A DNA stretch of 64,000 bases, taken from contig NZ_JACCFJ010000001.1 in the NCBI RefSeq assembly GCF_013410345.1, positions 5,597,501-5,661,500 of the forward strand, in the 5' to 3' direction. Positions within the stretch are counted from its first letter, which is position 1; every line of letters starts with the position of its first letter. Origin of the DNA: Saccharopolyspora hordei. Its GTDB lineage: Bacteria > Actinomycetota > Actinomycetes > Mycobacteriales > Pseudonocardiaceae. Below are positions 28,843-36,114 of this stretch, in pieces. The notes under the pieces are model-generated. The model did not search any database. It worked only from the letters and a program-made list of their open reading frames with translations, and was not told where the DNA came from. Made by a program: the position numbers and the translations under genes.

Positions 28843-29418
28843 TCACCCAGCCCGCCAGCAGTCGGCCAGGTGGTCGTCGACCATGCCGGTGGCCTGCATG
28901 AGGGCGTAGCAGGTCGTGGGCCCGACGAAGACGAAGCCGCGGCGCTTGAGCTCCTCGGCCATCGCCGTCGACTCCGGGGTGGTCGCCGGGACGTCCGCCG
29001 TCGTCGCCGGGCGGCGCGCCCGGCGCTCCGGGGCGAACGACCAGAGCAGCTCGTCCAGCGGCCGGTCCAGCTCCAGCACCGCCCGCGCGTTGCGGATCGC
29101 GGCGTCGACCTTCGCCCGGTTGCGGACGATGCCCGCGTCGCCGAGCAACCGCTCCCGGTCGGCGTCGTCGAAGGCCGCCACCTTCTCCGGCTCGAACCCG
29201 GCGAACGCGCTGCGGAACGCCTCCCGCTTGCGCAGGATCGTCAGCCACGACAACCCGGACTGGAACGCCTCCAGGGTCAGCCGCTCGAACAGCGCTGCGA
29301 CGCCGCGCAGCGGCACGCCCCACTCGCGGTCGTGGTACTCGGTGTAGTCCGGCGGTCCCGCGCCCCACGGGCACCGGGCCTTGCCGTCCGCGCCGAGCAC
29401 GGCGCCGGATCCGCTCAC
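28843..29418 (-). CDS. tagA: DNA-3-methyladenine glycosylase I (TagA)
   Basis: A 191-residue base-excision repair enzyme that removes 3-methyladenine. The zinc ligands expected of the family can be read: CPWG near residue 16 and YHDREWG for the N-terminal pair, and DDHLADCW at the C terminus for the second pair. The core LEAFQSGLSWLTILRKRE is typical. GTG 29418 overlaps the SRPBCC stop by GTGA, and AGGAGGAG lies upstream. Orthologue of Rv1210 by context. Confidence 0.93.
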   Translation of the reverse strand: MSGSGAVLGADGKARCPWGAGPPDYTEYHDREWGVPLRGVAALFERLTLEAFQSGLSWLTILRKREAFRSAFAGFEPEKVAAFDDADRERLLGDAGIVRNRAKVDAAIRNARAVLELDRPLDELLWSFAPERRARRPATTADVPATTPESTAMAEELKRRGFVFVGPTTCYALMQATGMVDDHLADCWRAG

Positions 29419-29867
29419 CCGCTCCTCCTGTCGTACCGGCGGCAGAACTCCGCGAACGCGTCCAGCGACCGCCGCAGGCCCCAGCTGAACGCGGGCCGGA
29501 CCACGGGCCAGACCAGTCCGGCACCCGCCGGCAGGGTCAGCCGCTCCCACCAGACGAAGGTCGACGCCGCGTTGCCGCACCGGACCACGTCGAACCCGCC
29601 GGAACCGACGACGAGCGCGCCGACGTGGCGCACCCGGCAGCTCCGCGGTGGCCGCCACTCCACGATCTCCATCCTGTCGACGACCCCGACACCGGCGAAC
29701 CCGGTCACCGCGAGCAGCTGCCCGCCGGGCCCGTCGGCGGCACCGACCGGGTGCACCTCGGTGCCCAGCATCCACTCGCCCTGCCGAGCCCAGTCGGTCG
29801 CCGCGGCCCACACCACCTCCGGCGGGGCCTGGACCGGGACGCTGCACCTCAGCTCGACCGGGCCCAC
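29415..29867 (-). CDS. SRPBCC family protein
   Basis: 150 residues with the START/Bet v1-like pattern: an N-terminal strand (ELRCSVPVQAPPEVVWAAAT), the WARQGEWM loop and a long C-terminal helix (FSWGLRRSLDAFAEFCRRY). Members bind hydrophobic ligands; none can be named. It lies between the DivIVA-like gene and tagA with a 3-base gap and a GTGA overlap, so the three form one operon. Confidence 0.8.
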   Translation of the reverse strand: MGPVELRCSVPVQAPPEVVWAAATDWARQGEWMLGTEVHPVGAADGPGGQLLAVTGFAGVGVVDRMEIVEWRPPRSCRVRHVGALVVGSGGFDVVRCGNAASTFVWWERLTLPAGAGLVWPVVRPAFSWGLRRSLDAFAEFCRRYDRRSG

Positions 29868-29870
29868 CGC

Positions 29871-30221
29871 TCAGTCCTCCTGGGCGTCGGCGCGCGCAGC
29901 GCGGACCTCCTGCAGCTGCTGCCCGGCGACCTCGAGCTGGCGCTCGAGCACCGCGATGCGGCCGTGCAGCTCGTCGATCTGCCCGGCGAGCCGCTCCAGC
30001 GCCCAGTCCACCTCGGAGGCCTTGTAACCGCGCAGGACCTGCTGGAACCGCAGCGCGCGCACGTCGGAGCCCTCGATGTCGGCGGGAGGCAGACGGGTCG
30101 GGGTCGCGCCGGGCGGCAGCGGGGACAGCTCCTCACCGCGCCCGAACACGAGCGTCGCGAGCAGGTACACCACCGCGGCGACGGCGAGCACCGCGAAGAG
30201 GTAGATGAGCGCACTAGCCAC
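29871..30221 (-). CDS. DivIVA-domain membrane protein (Rv1209-like)
   Basis: 116 residues: one N-terminal membrane helix (VASALIYLFAVLAVAAVVYLL), then a DivIVA-like motif (FQQVLRGYKASEVDWALERL, written here as the core) and a coiled coil (about 75-110). DivIVA modules bind curved membrane and scaffold polar growth in actinobacteria. The GTG at 30221 gives a start directly at the helix. In M. tuberculosis the gene lies next to gpgS and folP2; gpgS is absent here. Confidence 0.8.
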   Translation of the reverse strand: MASALIYLFAVLAVAAVVYLLATLVFGRGEELSPLPPGATPTRLPPADIEGSDVRALRFQQVLRGYKASEVDWALERLAGQIDELHGRIAVLERQLEVAGQQLQEVRAARADAQED

Positions 30222-30264
30222 GGTCGTCCATCGTGGCACGGACGGCGCCCCGCCGCGGCCACGG

Positions 30265-30597
30265 TCAGGTCTTGGCCGGGGTCGCGTCGAGGACGCCTTC
30301 GATGGCGGTGGTGAACTCGCGCCACGCCCGCCGCTCTGCCTGCAGGGTCTGCGCACCGGCCTGGGTCAACCGGTAGGTGCGGCGCTGTCTGCCGCCGACG
30401 GTGCTCCACGTGCTCTGCACGTACCCGGCGCGCTCCAACCGCCGCAGCGCCGGGTAGACGGTTCCGGTGGGGAGGTCCAGAGCACCACCGCTGCGTTCCT
30501 GCAGCGCCTCGATGATCGCGTAGCCGTGCAATGCCCTGCCGTCGAGCGTGGCCAGCAGAAGGGCATCCAAGTGGCCGCGGAGCGCATCAGCCTTCAC
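30265..30597 (-). CDS. PadR-family transcriptional regulator
   Basis: 110 residues beginning with the typical GTG-initiated VKADALRGHLDALLLATL; winged helix with LHGYAIIEALQERSGG and the recognition/wing region LPTGTVYPALRRLERAGYV. GTG 30597 is preceded eight bases upstream by TAGAGT, a leaderless pattern; an ATG at 30618 would add seven residues. Divergent from the 109-residue protein at 30804. Target unknown. Confidence 0.85.
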   Translation of the reverse strand: MKADALRGHLDALLLATLDGRALHGYAIIEALQERSGGALDLPTGTVYPALRRLERAGYVQSTWSTVGGRQRRTYRLTQAGAQTLQAERRAWREFTTAIEGVLDATPAKT

Positions 30598-30648
30598 AGG
30601 TAGCGACTCTACGGTCATTTGCGACCACTGTCACCGCCCTCGCACAAG

Positions 30649-30689
30649 AGGACCTAAGTCCTTTCGCGATCCGGGGGGACGATGATCCC
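30649..30689. promoter_or_regulatory. Two DosR/DevR-like dyads in the padR-30804 intergenic region
   Basis: AGGACCTAAGTCCT (30649-30662) and GGGACGATGATCCC (30676-30689) each match about 11 of 14 positions of the DosR core GGGACTWWAGTCCC, with centres 27 bp apart. They lie 115-155 bases before the GTG at 30804. Similarity only; the organism may or may not have DosR. Confidence 0.35.
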
Positions 30690-30803
30690 GATCACAGCTG
30701 CGCCGTTCGGGTGGCGTCCGGCGGGAACGGCGTCTGGTCCGGGCGGACCCGCGCACACTGCGGAACCGGCAGGAGTCCCGCGATCGACCAGGAGGCCTTC
30801 GCC

Positions 30804-31133
30804 GTGCCCGAGGACAGCGCCACGACGTCCGGAGCCTCGCGGTTGGACGCCGCGACCACCTACGCGCCGCAGGGAGAGGCCCGCGAGCAGCTCCGCACGT
30901 ACCTCGCGCAGCTGGTCGACGTGATCGCCCAGCACCCGGAGCCGGTGATGGCCCGGGACGAGGCGCACTGGCGGCTGGAGGAGCTGGTGGAGGAGCTGGA
31001 CCGCGAGCCGCTCAGCCCGCGCCGGGTGCGGTCGCGGTGGCTGCGCCTGGAGCCGGTGCTGCGCGAGGTCCGCCCGGACATCCCGTTCCCGGCCCTGGCC
31101 GAGCTCCTGGACCGCGCCCTCGGCACGCCCTGA
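30804..31133 (+). CDS. Small helical hypothetical protein
   Basis: 109 residues, cytosolic, mainly helical, with an LRTYLAQLVDVIAQHPEPV segment and a basic motif SPRRVRSRWLRLEPVL. I recognise no named family; similar short proteins occur singly in actinomycetes. The start is well supported: AGGAGG at 30790-30795, eight bases before GTG 30804. Convergent with folP2, only four bases separating the stops. Confidence 0.7.
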   Translation: MPEDSATTSGASRLDAATTYAPQGEAREQLRTYLAQLVDVIAQHPEPVMARDEAHWRLEELVEELDREPLSPRRVRSRWLRLEPVLREVRPDIPFPALAELLDRALGTP

Positions 31134-31137
31134 CCGC

Positions 31138-32007
31138 TCAGGCGAGGGCACGCAGGACCCGGTGCGGGGGACGGGTCCCGGCGATGGCCGCGACCATGTC
31201 CACCACCCGGCGCGTCTCGCGGACGTGGTGGGCGCGGAACACCCTCGCCCCGCCCCACGCCGCGACCGCCGTCGCCGCGAGGGTGCCCTCCAGCCGCTGG
31301 TCGACGGCCGCGTCCAGGGTCTCGCCGATGAAGTCCTTGTTCGACAGCGCCATGAGCACCGGCCACCCGGTCGCCACCAGCTGGTCCACCCGGCGCAGCA
31401 GCGCCAGCCCGTGCCAGGTGTTCTTGCCGAAGTCGTGCGTCGGGTCGATCAGCACGCCCGGCCGGGGCACGCCGATGCGCACCATCCGCTCCGCCCGCTC
31501 GACCAGCTCGGCGGTCACCTCGGCGACCACGTCGGTGTAGCGCGACCGGTACGGGTCGGTGCGCGGCGGCAGCCCGCCGGTGTGCGAGCACACCACGCCG
31601 GCGCCGTACTCCGCGGCCACCTCGGCCAGCTGCGGGTCGGCCCCGGCCCAGGTGTCGTTGAGCAGGTCGGCGCCGGCCTCGCAGACCTGCCGGGCCACGT
31701 CGTGCCGCCAGGTGTCCACGCTGATCACCAGGTCCGGGTGCCGCTCGCGCACCGCGGCCACGAACGGCACCACCCGGCGCGCCTCCTCCGCGGCGTCCAC
31801 GGTCTCGCCCTGGGCCCCGGCGCGGACCCCGCCGATGTCCACGATGTCCGCGCCGTCGGCCACCGCCCGGTCGACCGCCTCGGCGGCGGCGTCGACCTCG
31901 AAGGTGCGGCCGCGGTCGAAGAACGAGTCGCGGGTGCGGTTGACGATCGCCATCACCAGGGGGCGGTCCTGGGCCACGTCCTTGTCGCGGAACCGGAGGG
32001 GCTGCAC
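31138..32007 (-). CDS. folP2: Dihydropteroate synthase-like protein FolP2
   Basis: 289 residues with the TIM-barrel fold of dihydropteroate synthase. Recognisable: MAIVNRTRDSFFDRG (in place of the DHPS N-V-T-P-D-S-F motif), the second motif DIGGVRAGAQGE, and DPTHDFGKNTWHGL. The strict STRPG of true DHPS in motif 2 is absent, as in mycobacterial FolP2, which does not replace FolP1, so folate synthesis is unlikely to be its main job. It sits with LOG proteins and the Rv1209-like gene as in mycobacteria. GTG 32007 versus GTG 32025 cannot be settled. Confidence 0.85.
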   Translation of the reverse strand: MQPLRFRDKDVAQDRPLVMAIVNRTRDSFFDRGRTFEVDAAAEAVDRAVADGADIVDIGGVRAGAQGETVDAAEEARRVVPFVAAVRERHPDLVISVDTWRHDVARQVCEAGADLLNDTWAGADPQLAEVAAEYGAGVVCSHTGGLPPRTDPYRSRYTDVVAEVTAELVERAERMVRIGVPRPGVLIDPTHDFGKNTWHGLALLRRVDQLVATGWPVLMALSNKDFIGETLDAAVDQRLEGTLAATAVAAWGGARVFRAHHVRETRRVVDMVAAIAGTRPPHRVLRALA

Positions 32008-32048
32008 ACCGGGAGATCCTGGCACGCCGCGGGGGCGCTGCGGGAGCG

Positions 32049-32603
32049 TCACGGGTCGCAGGCGTCGAGCGCCGCCTCGACGGTGGCGACGACGTCGAGC
32101 ACGTCCATCGAGTGCTGCTTGGCGAACCCGCGGTCGACCAGCCCCTGCAACCAGTCCAGCAGCCCCCGGTAGTGGCCGTCCGGGTCGAGCAGCACGATCG
32201 GCTTGTCGTGCATGCCGATGTAGCGGGCGGTCCAGACCTCGAACAGCTCCTCGCAGGTGCCGATGCCGCCGGGCAGCGCGAGGAACGCGGTGGCGTGCGC
32301 GTCCATCAGGCCCTTGCGCTCCCGCATGGTCTCCACGACCAGCAGCTCGTCCGCCTCGGTGTCGGCGACCTCCTTCTCCACCAGCGCGTTCGGGATGACC
32401 CCGACGGTGCGGCCGCCGTGGGCGCGGGCCGCCCGGGCGACCTCGCCCATCATCGAGACGCGGCCGCCGCCGGAGACGAGCGTCCAGCCACGCTTGGCGA
32501 TCCCGCGCCCCACCTCGGCGGCCAGGTCGAGGTGCTGCTGGTCGACCGGCCCGGACGCGCAGTAGACGCAGACCGAGACGTCGGCGGGTGCGGAACTGGT
32601 CAA
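32049..32603 (-). CDS. LOG-family protein 1 (Rv1205-like, cytokinin nucleotide phosphoribohydrolase)
   Basis: 184 residues with both LOG motifs: SGGGRVSMMGEVARAA (GGGxxGxMG type) and LPGGIGTCEELFE (PGGxGTxxE). The family cleaves N6-modified AMP to free cytokinin-type bases. I prefer TTG 32603, which overlaps the upstream stop (TTGA) and has GGGAGG seven bases before it; ATG 32618 is the alternative. Second of two adjacent LOG genes, both upstream of folP2. Confidence 0.85.
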   Translation of the reverse strand: MTSSAPADVSVCVYCASGPVDQQHLDLAAEVGRGIAKRGWTLVSGGGRVSMMGEVARAARAHGGRTVGVIPNALVEKEVADTEADELLVVETMRERKGLMDAHATAFLALPGGIGTCEELFEVWTARYIGMHDKPIVLLDPDGHYRGLLDWLQGLVDRGFAKQHSMDVLDVVATVEAALDACDP

Positions 32604-33385
32604 TGCGTGGCCTCCCATGCTTCGTACGCTTCCTGGACGATCCCGACCGCGTCACCGACGTCGTCGGTGAGGTGCAGCAGCGCGAGGTCCTTCTCGCCGA
32701 TCTTGCCGGACCCGAGCATGCTGTCCCGGATCCAGTCGTACAGGCCCTGCCAGTAGGACTTGCCGAACAGCACCACCGGGAACTTGGTGACCTTCTTGGT
32801 CTGCACCAGCGTCAGCGACTCGAACAGCTCGTCCATGGTGCCGAACCCGCCGGGCAGGCACACGAAGGCCTGGGCGTACTTGATGAACATCGTCTTGCGG
32901 ACGAAGAAGTACCGGAAGTTCACGCCCAGGTCGACCCACGGGTTGAGGCCCTGCTCGAAGGGCAGCTCGATGCCGAGCCCGATGGACAGCCCGCCGGCCT
33001 CCGACGCGCCCCGGTTGACCGCCTCCATCGTGCCCGGGCCGCCGCCGGTGATCACCGCGCAGCCGATCCCGGCCAGCGCCGCACCCAGCTCGACGCCCAC
33101 GGCGTACTCCGGGTGCTCCCGCGGTGTGCGGGCCGAACCGAACACGGTGACCGCGCGCGGGACCTCGGCCAGGGCCCCGAAGCCCTCCACGAACTCGGCC
33201 TGGATGCGCAGCACCCGCCACGGGTCGGTGTGCACCCAGTCCGAGGGGCCGCGGGAGTCCAGCAAGCGCTGGTCGGTGGTGGTGGGTTCGGTCAACCGGG
33301 ACCGGCGCAGCACCACGGGGCCGCGTTGCTTCTCCTGGGGCCGCTCGGCGCCGTTCGGCTCGCCCCACTGGCCTTCGATCGTCAT
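32600..33385 (-). CDS. LOG-family protein 2 (TIGR00730 type)
   Basis: 261 residues. A charged N-terminal extension of about 75 residues precedes a LOG domain with TGGGPGTMEAVNRGA and LPGGFGTMDELFE. It carries the catalytic Arg/Glu region of the family but is a separate, longer subgroup from its neighbour. ATG 33385 is leaderless: TAGGCT (complement 33392-33397) lies seven bases away. It heads an operon with the shorter LOG and folP2. Confidence 0.87.
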   Translation of the reverse strand: MTIEGQWGEPNGAERPQEKQRGPVVLRRSRLTEPTTTDQRLLDSRGPSDWVHTDPWRVLRIQAEFVEGFGALAEVPRAVTVFGSARTPREHPEYAVGVELGAALAGIGCAVITGGGPGTMEAVNRGASEAGGLSIGLGIELPFEQGLNPWVDLGVNFRYFFVRKTMFIKYAQAFVCLPGGFGTMDELFESLTLVQTKKVTKFPVVLFGKSYWQGLYDWIRDSMLGSGKIGEKDLALLHLTDDVGDAVGIVQEAYEAWEATH

Positions 33386-33595
33386 GGTGAGAGCCTACGC
33401 AGCACCGACCCGTTCCCGACGGGAGGGGACGGGCCGAAATGCCTGTTCACGGGGGATTCACGCCCGCGCGTGCGGGCGTACGATGGGGATACAACGATCG
33501 AGTGGTGCCGACGGCCCGGCCGGGATCACCACGCGCGTCCATCGGCGGAGCAGCCGGGTCGCGGGCACGACCGGAACCGCGCCCGGGAGTCAGCC

Positions 33596-34561
33596 ATGCT
33601 CATCGACCTGCTGATCGTGATCCTCGTGCTCGGCGTCCTCTACCTCGCCGCCAGCGTCAAGGTCGTCAAGCAGTACGAACGCGGCGTGGTGTTCCGCTTC
33701 GGGCGGGTGCAGGAGCTGACCCGCGGCCCCGGCCTCACCATGATCGTCCCCGTGGTGGACCGGATGCGGAAGGTCAACCTGCAGATCGTCACCATGCCGG
33801 TGCCCGCCCAGGAAGGCATCACCCGCGACAACGTGACCGTCCGGGTGGACGCGGTGGTGTACTTCCGCGTCGACGAGCCGGTCCGCGCCATCATCAACGT
33901 CGAGGACTACCTGTTCGCCGTCGGCCAGGTCGCGCAGACCTCGCTGCGCTCGATCATCGGCAAGAGCGACCTGGACGACCTGCTGTCCAACCGCGAACGG
34001 CTCAACCAGGGCCTGGAGCTGATGCTGGACAGCCCGGCGCTGGGCTGGGGCGTGCACATCGACCGGGTCGAGATCAAGGACGTCTCGCTGCCGGAGTCGA
34101 TGAAGCGGTCCATCGCCCGCCAGGCCGAGGCCGAGCGGGAGCGGCGCTCGCGGGTCATCTCCGCCGACGGCGAGTACCAGGCCTCCCGGCGCCTCTCCGA
34201 CGCGGCCCGCGTCATGTCCGACACCCCGGCGGCGCTGCAGCTGCGCCTGCTGGAGACGGTCGTGGAGGTGGCGGCGGAGAAGAACTCCACCCTCGTGCTG
34301 CCGTTCCCGGTCGAACTGCTGCAGTTCGTCGAGCACGTGCGGCGCGGGTCCACCGGCGAGGCGGAGGAGCCCGCGGCGACGCCGGAGACGACGGAGACCG
34401 ACGGGCAGGCGCTCGCGGAGGCCGAACGCGCGGCGAGCAGCGGAGCGGAGCTGACCAGCCAGGAGCCCGGGACCGCCACGCCCGCACGAGCGGAGCCGGA
34501 GCTGCCGCGCCAGCGCGACGCGGAGACCGAGGAGGAGCAGGCGGTGCTCGGCATCGCCTGA
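33596..34561 (+). CDS. SPFH/stomatin-like membrane protein (slipin)
   Basis: 321 residues: an N-terminal membrane hairpin/helix (MLIDLLIVILVLGVLYLAAS), then an SPFH (band 7) domain with QYERGVVFRFGRVQ, RDNVTVRVDAVVYFRV and LRSIIGKSDLDDLLSNRERL, then a coiled coil (AEAERERRSRVISADGEYQA) and a Pro/Glu-rich tail. Such proteins oligomerise on the inner face of the membrane and organise lipid domains. ATG 33596 follows GGGAGTC. No NfeD partner is adjacent. Confidence 0.9.
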   Translation: MLIDLLIVILVLGVLYLAASVKVVKQYERGVVFRFGRVQELTRGPGLTMIVPVVDRMRKVNLQIVTMPVPAQEGITRDNVTVRVDAVVYFRVDEPVRAIINVEDYLFAVGQVAQTSLRSIIGKSDLDDLLSNRERLNQGLELMLDSPALGWGVHIDRVEIKDVSLPESMKRSIARQAEAERERRSRVISADGEYQASRRLSDAARVMSDTPAALQLRLLETVVEVAAEKNSTLVLPFPVELLQFVEHVRRGSTGEAEEPAATPETTETDGQALAEAERAASSGAELTSQEPGTATPARAEPELPRQRDAETEEEQAVLGIA

Positions 34562-34571
34562 CCGGAGCGCG

Positions 34572-34605
34572 AGGCGCCTGTCACCGGACCCGGCGGCAGG
34601 CGCCT
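34572..34605. terminator. Bidirectional hairpin between slipin and dapE
   Basis: AGGCGCCTG (34572-34580) pairs with CAGGCGCCT (34597-34605) in the 51-bp gap between two convergent genes; no T-run. Confidence 0.65.
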
Positions 34606-34612
34606 TCCGCGG

Positions 34613-35689
34613 TCAGCGCAGGAAGCGGGTGAGCACGTCCGCGCAGTGGCGGATCTCCGCCGTGGCCACGTGCTCCTGCTGGGTGTGCGCCAGGGTCGGT
34701 GAGCCGGGGCCGAAGTTCACCGTCGGCAGGCCGCGCGCCGCGAAGCGCGCCACGTCGGTCCACCCCAGCTTGGCGACCGGCTCGGAACCGGACGCCTCGA
34801 CCAGCTCCGCCGCGGGCCCCGCGGTCAGGCCCGGCTTCGCCCCGGCCGCGCCGTCGGTCACCGTGACGTCGAAGCCGTCGAAGACCTCGCGCAGGTGCGC
34901 TTCGGCGTCGGCCAGCGACTTGTCCGGGGCGAAGCGGTGGTTGACCTCCACCACGCACGAGTCCGGGACCACGTTGCCCGCCACACCGCCGGAGATGCGC
35001 ACCGCCTGCAGGCCCTCGCGGTACTGCAGGCCGTCGATCACCGGGTTGCGCGGCTGGTACTCCACCAGCCGCTGCAGCACCGGGTGCGCGGCGTGGATCG
35101 CGTTCTCCCCCATCCAGGCGCGCGCGGTGTGCGCGCGGGTGCCGGTGGTGCGCACCTCGACCCGCATGGTGCCCTGGCAGCCGCCCTCGATCACCGCGTT
35201 CGACGGCTCGCAGACCACCGCCAGGTCGCCGTCCAGCCAGTCCGGCAGCTCGCGCTCGATGCGGTTGAGGCCGTTGCGCTCGGCCTCGACCTCCTCGCAG
35301 TCGTAGAACACGAACGTCAGGTCGTGGCGCGGTTCGGCCAGCGTCGCGGCGAGGTGCAGCATCACCGCGTCACCGCTCTTCATGTCCACCGTCCCGCACC
35401 CGTGCAGCACCTCGTCGGCGCCCGAGCCGGACCGGGTCAGCGGCAGGTTGTCGTTGATCGGCACGGTGTCCAGGTGGCCGGCGAGGACCACCCGCGCGTC
35501 CCGGCCGAGGGCGGTCCGCGCCAGCACCGCGTCCCCGTTGCGCACCACTTCCAGGTGCGGCGCCTGGGCGCGCAGCGCCTGTTCCACCGCGTCCGCGATG
35601 GCCTTCTCGCCGCCGGAGACGCTGGGGATGTCCACCAGCGCGGCGGTCAGCTCGACGGGGTCAGCGGTGAGGTCCAGCAACGCAGTCAC
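34613..35689 (-). CDS. dapE: Succinyl-diaminopimelate desuccinylase DapE
   Basis: A 358-residue M20 metallohydrolase of lysine/meso-diaminopimelate synthesis, converting N-succinyl-LL-DAP to LL-DAP. Metal motifs: [11 protein letters not shown] (His, Asp), [12 protein letters not shown] (bridging Asp), and [11 protein letters not shown] (catalytic and metal Glu). The family dimerisation domain follows. GTG 35689 is leaderless (TAGCCT, complement 35697-35702). Longer readings add a poly-Pro stretch with no support. Confidence 0.94.
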   Translation of the reverse strand: MTALLDLTADPVELTAALVDIPSVSGGEKAIADAVEQALRAQAPHLEVVRNGDAVLARTALGRDARVVLAGHLDTVPINDNLPLTRSGSGADEVLHGCGTVDMKSGDAVMLHLAATLAEPRHDLTFVFYDCEEVEAERNGLNRIERELPDWLDGDLAVVCEPSNAVIEGGCQGTMRVEVRTTGTRAHTARAWMGENAIHAAHPVLQRLVEYQPRNPVIDGLQYREGLQAVRISGGVAGNVVPDSCVVEVNHRFAPDKSLADAEAHLREVFDGFDVTVTDGAAGAKPGLTAGPAAELVEASGSEPVAKLGWTDVARFAARGLPTVNFGPGSPTLAHTQQEHVATAEIRHCADVLTRFLR

Positions 35690-35814
35690 GACCCGGAGGC
35701 TACCCGGCGGCGGCGCCGGGGGCGGGGGCGGCGGAGGAGGCGGGAACCGATTCGCCCGATCGTGCATCTCACCGGTGATCACGACGCTAGGCTTCGGCCG
35801 CTGGAGGTGGGGCG

Positions 35815-36111
35815 TTGACGTTCACGGCAGACCCGGACGTGCTGCGCAAGGCCGGGAAGAGCGCGACGAGGGCGGGTGAACGAGCCGGGCAGGTCACGCT
35901 CGGGCCGCCCGTGGAGGACGTCGCCGGGGCGATGCCCGGCGGCCGGTCCGAGGGCGCGGCGAAGCAGGTCGCGCAGAGCTGGCAGCAGGCGGTCGCGCAG
36001 TGGAGCGCGGCGGCGGCGGAGCACGGCCGCTCGCTGACCGCCAGCGCGGACGAGTACCAGGGCTCCGACGAGGCCGGCGCGCAGGGCATCCGCGCCGCGG
36101 GTGGGCGGTGA
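35815..36111 (+). CDS. Small type VII secretion-like (EspC/WXG100-type) protein
   Basis: 98 residues, starting [15 protein letters not shown] after the initiator, all helical with a small-residue-rich hairpin ([20 protein letters not shown]). This looks like the EspC/WXG100-type helical-hairpin proteins that pair with large type VII substrates. TTG 35815 has GGAGG at 35803-35807 and a TAGGCT further upstream. It is followed after three bases by the hydrolase with a WSG motif, so the two are probably a secreted pair or chaperone and substrate. Confidence 0.65.
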   Translation: MTFTADPDVLRKAGKSATRAGERAGQVTLGPPVEDVAGAMPGGRSEGAAKQVAQSWQQAVAQWSAAAAEHGRSLTASADEYQGSDEAGAQGIRAAGGR

Positions 36112-36114
36112 CCC

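Noticed and set aside
35690-35782. DapE start at 35782 with a poly-proline stretch
   Set aside because: The -10 TAGCCT directly before GTG 35689 supports the shorter form.
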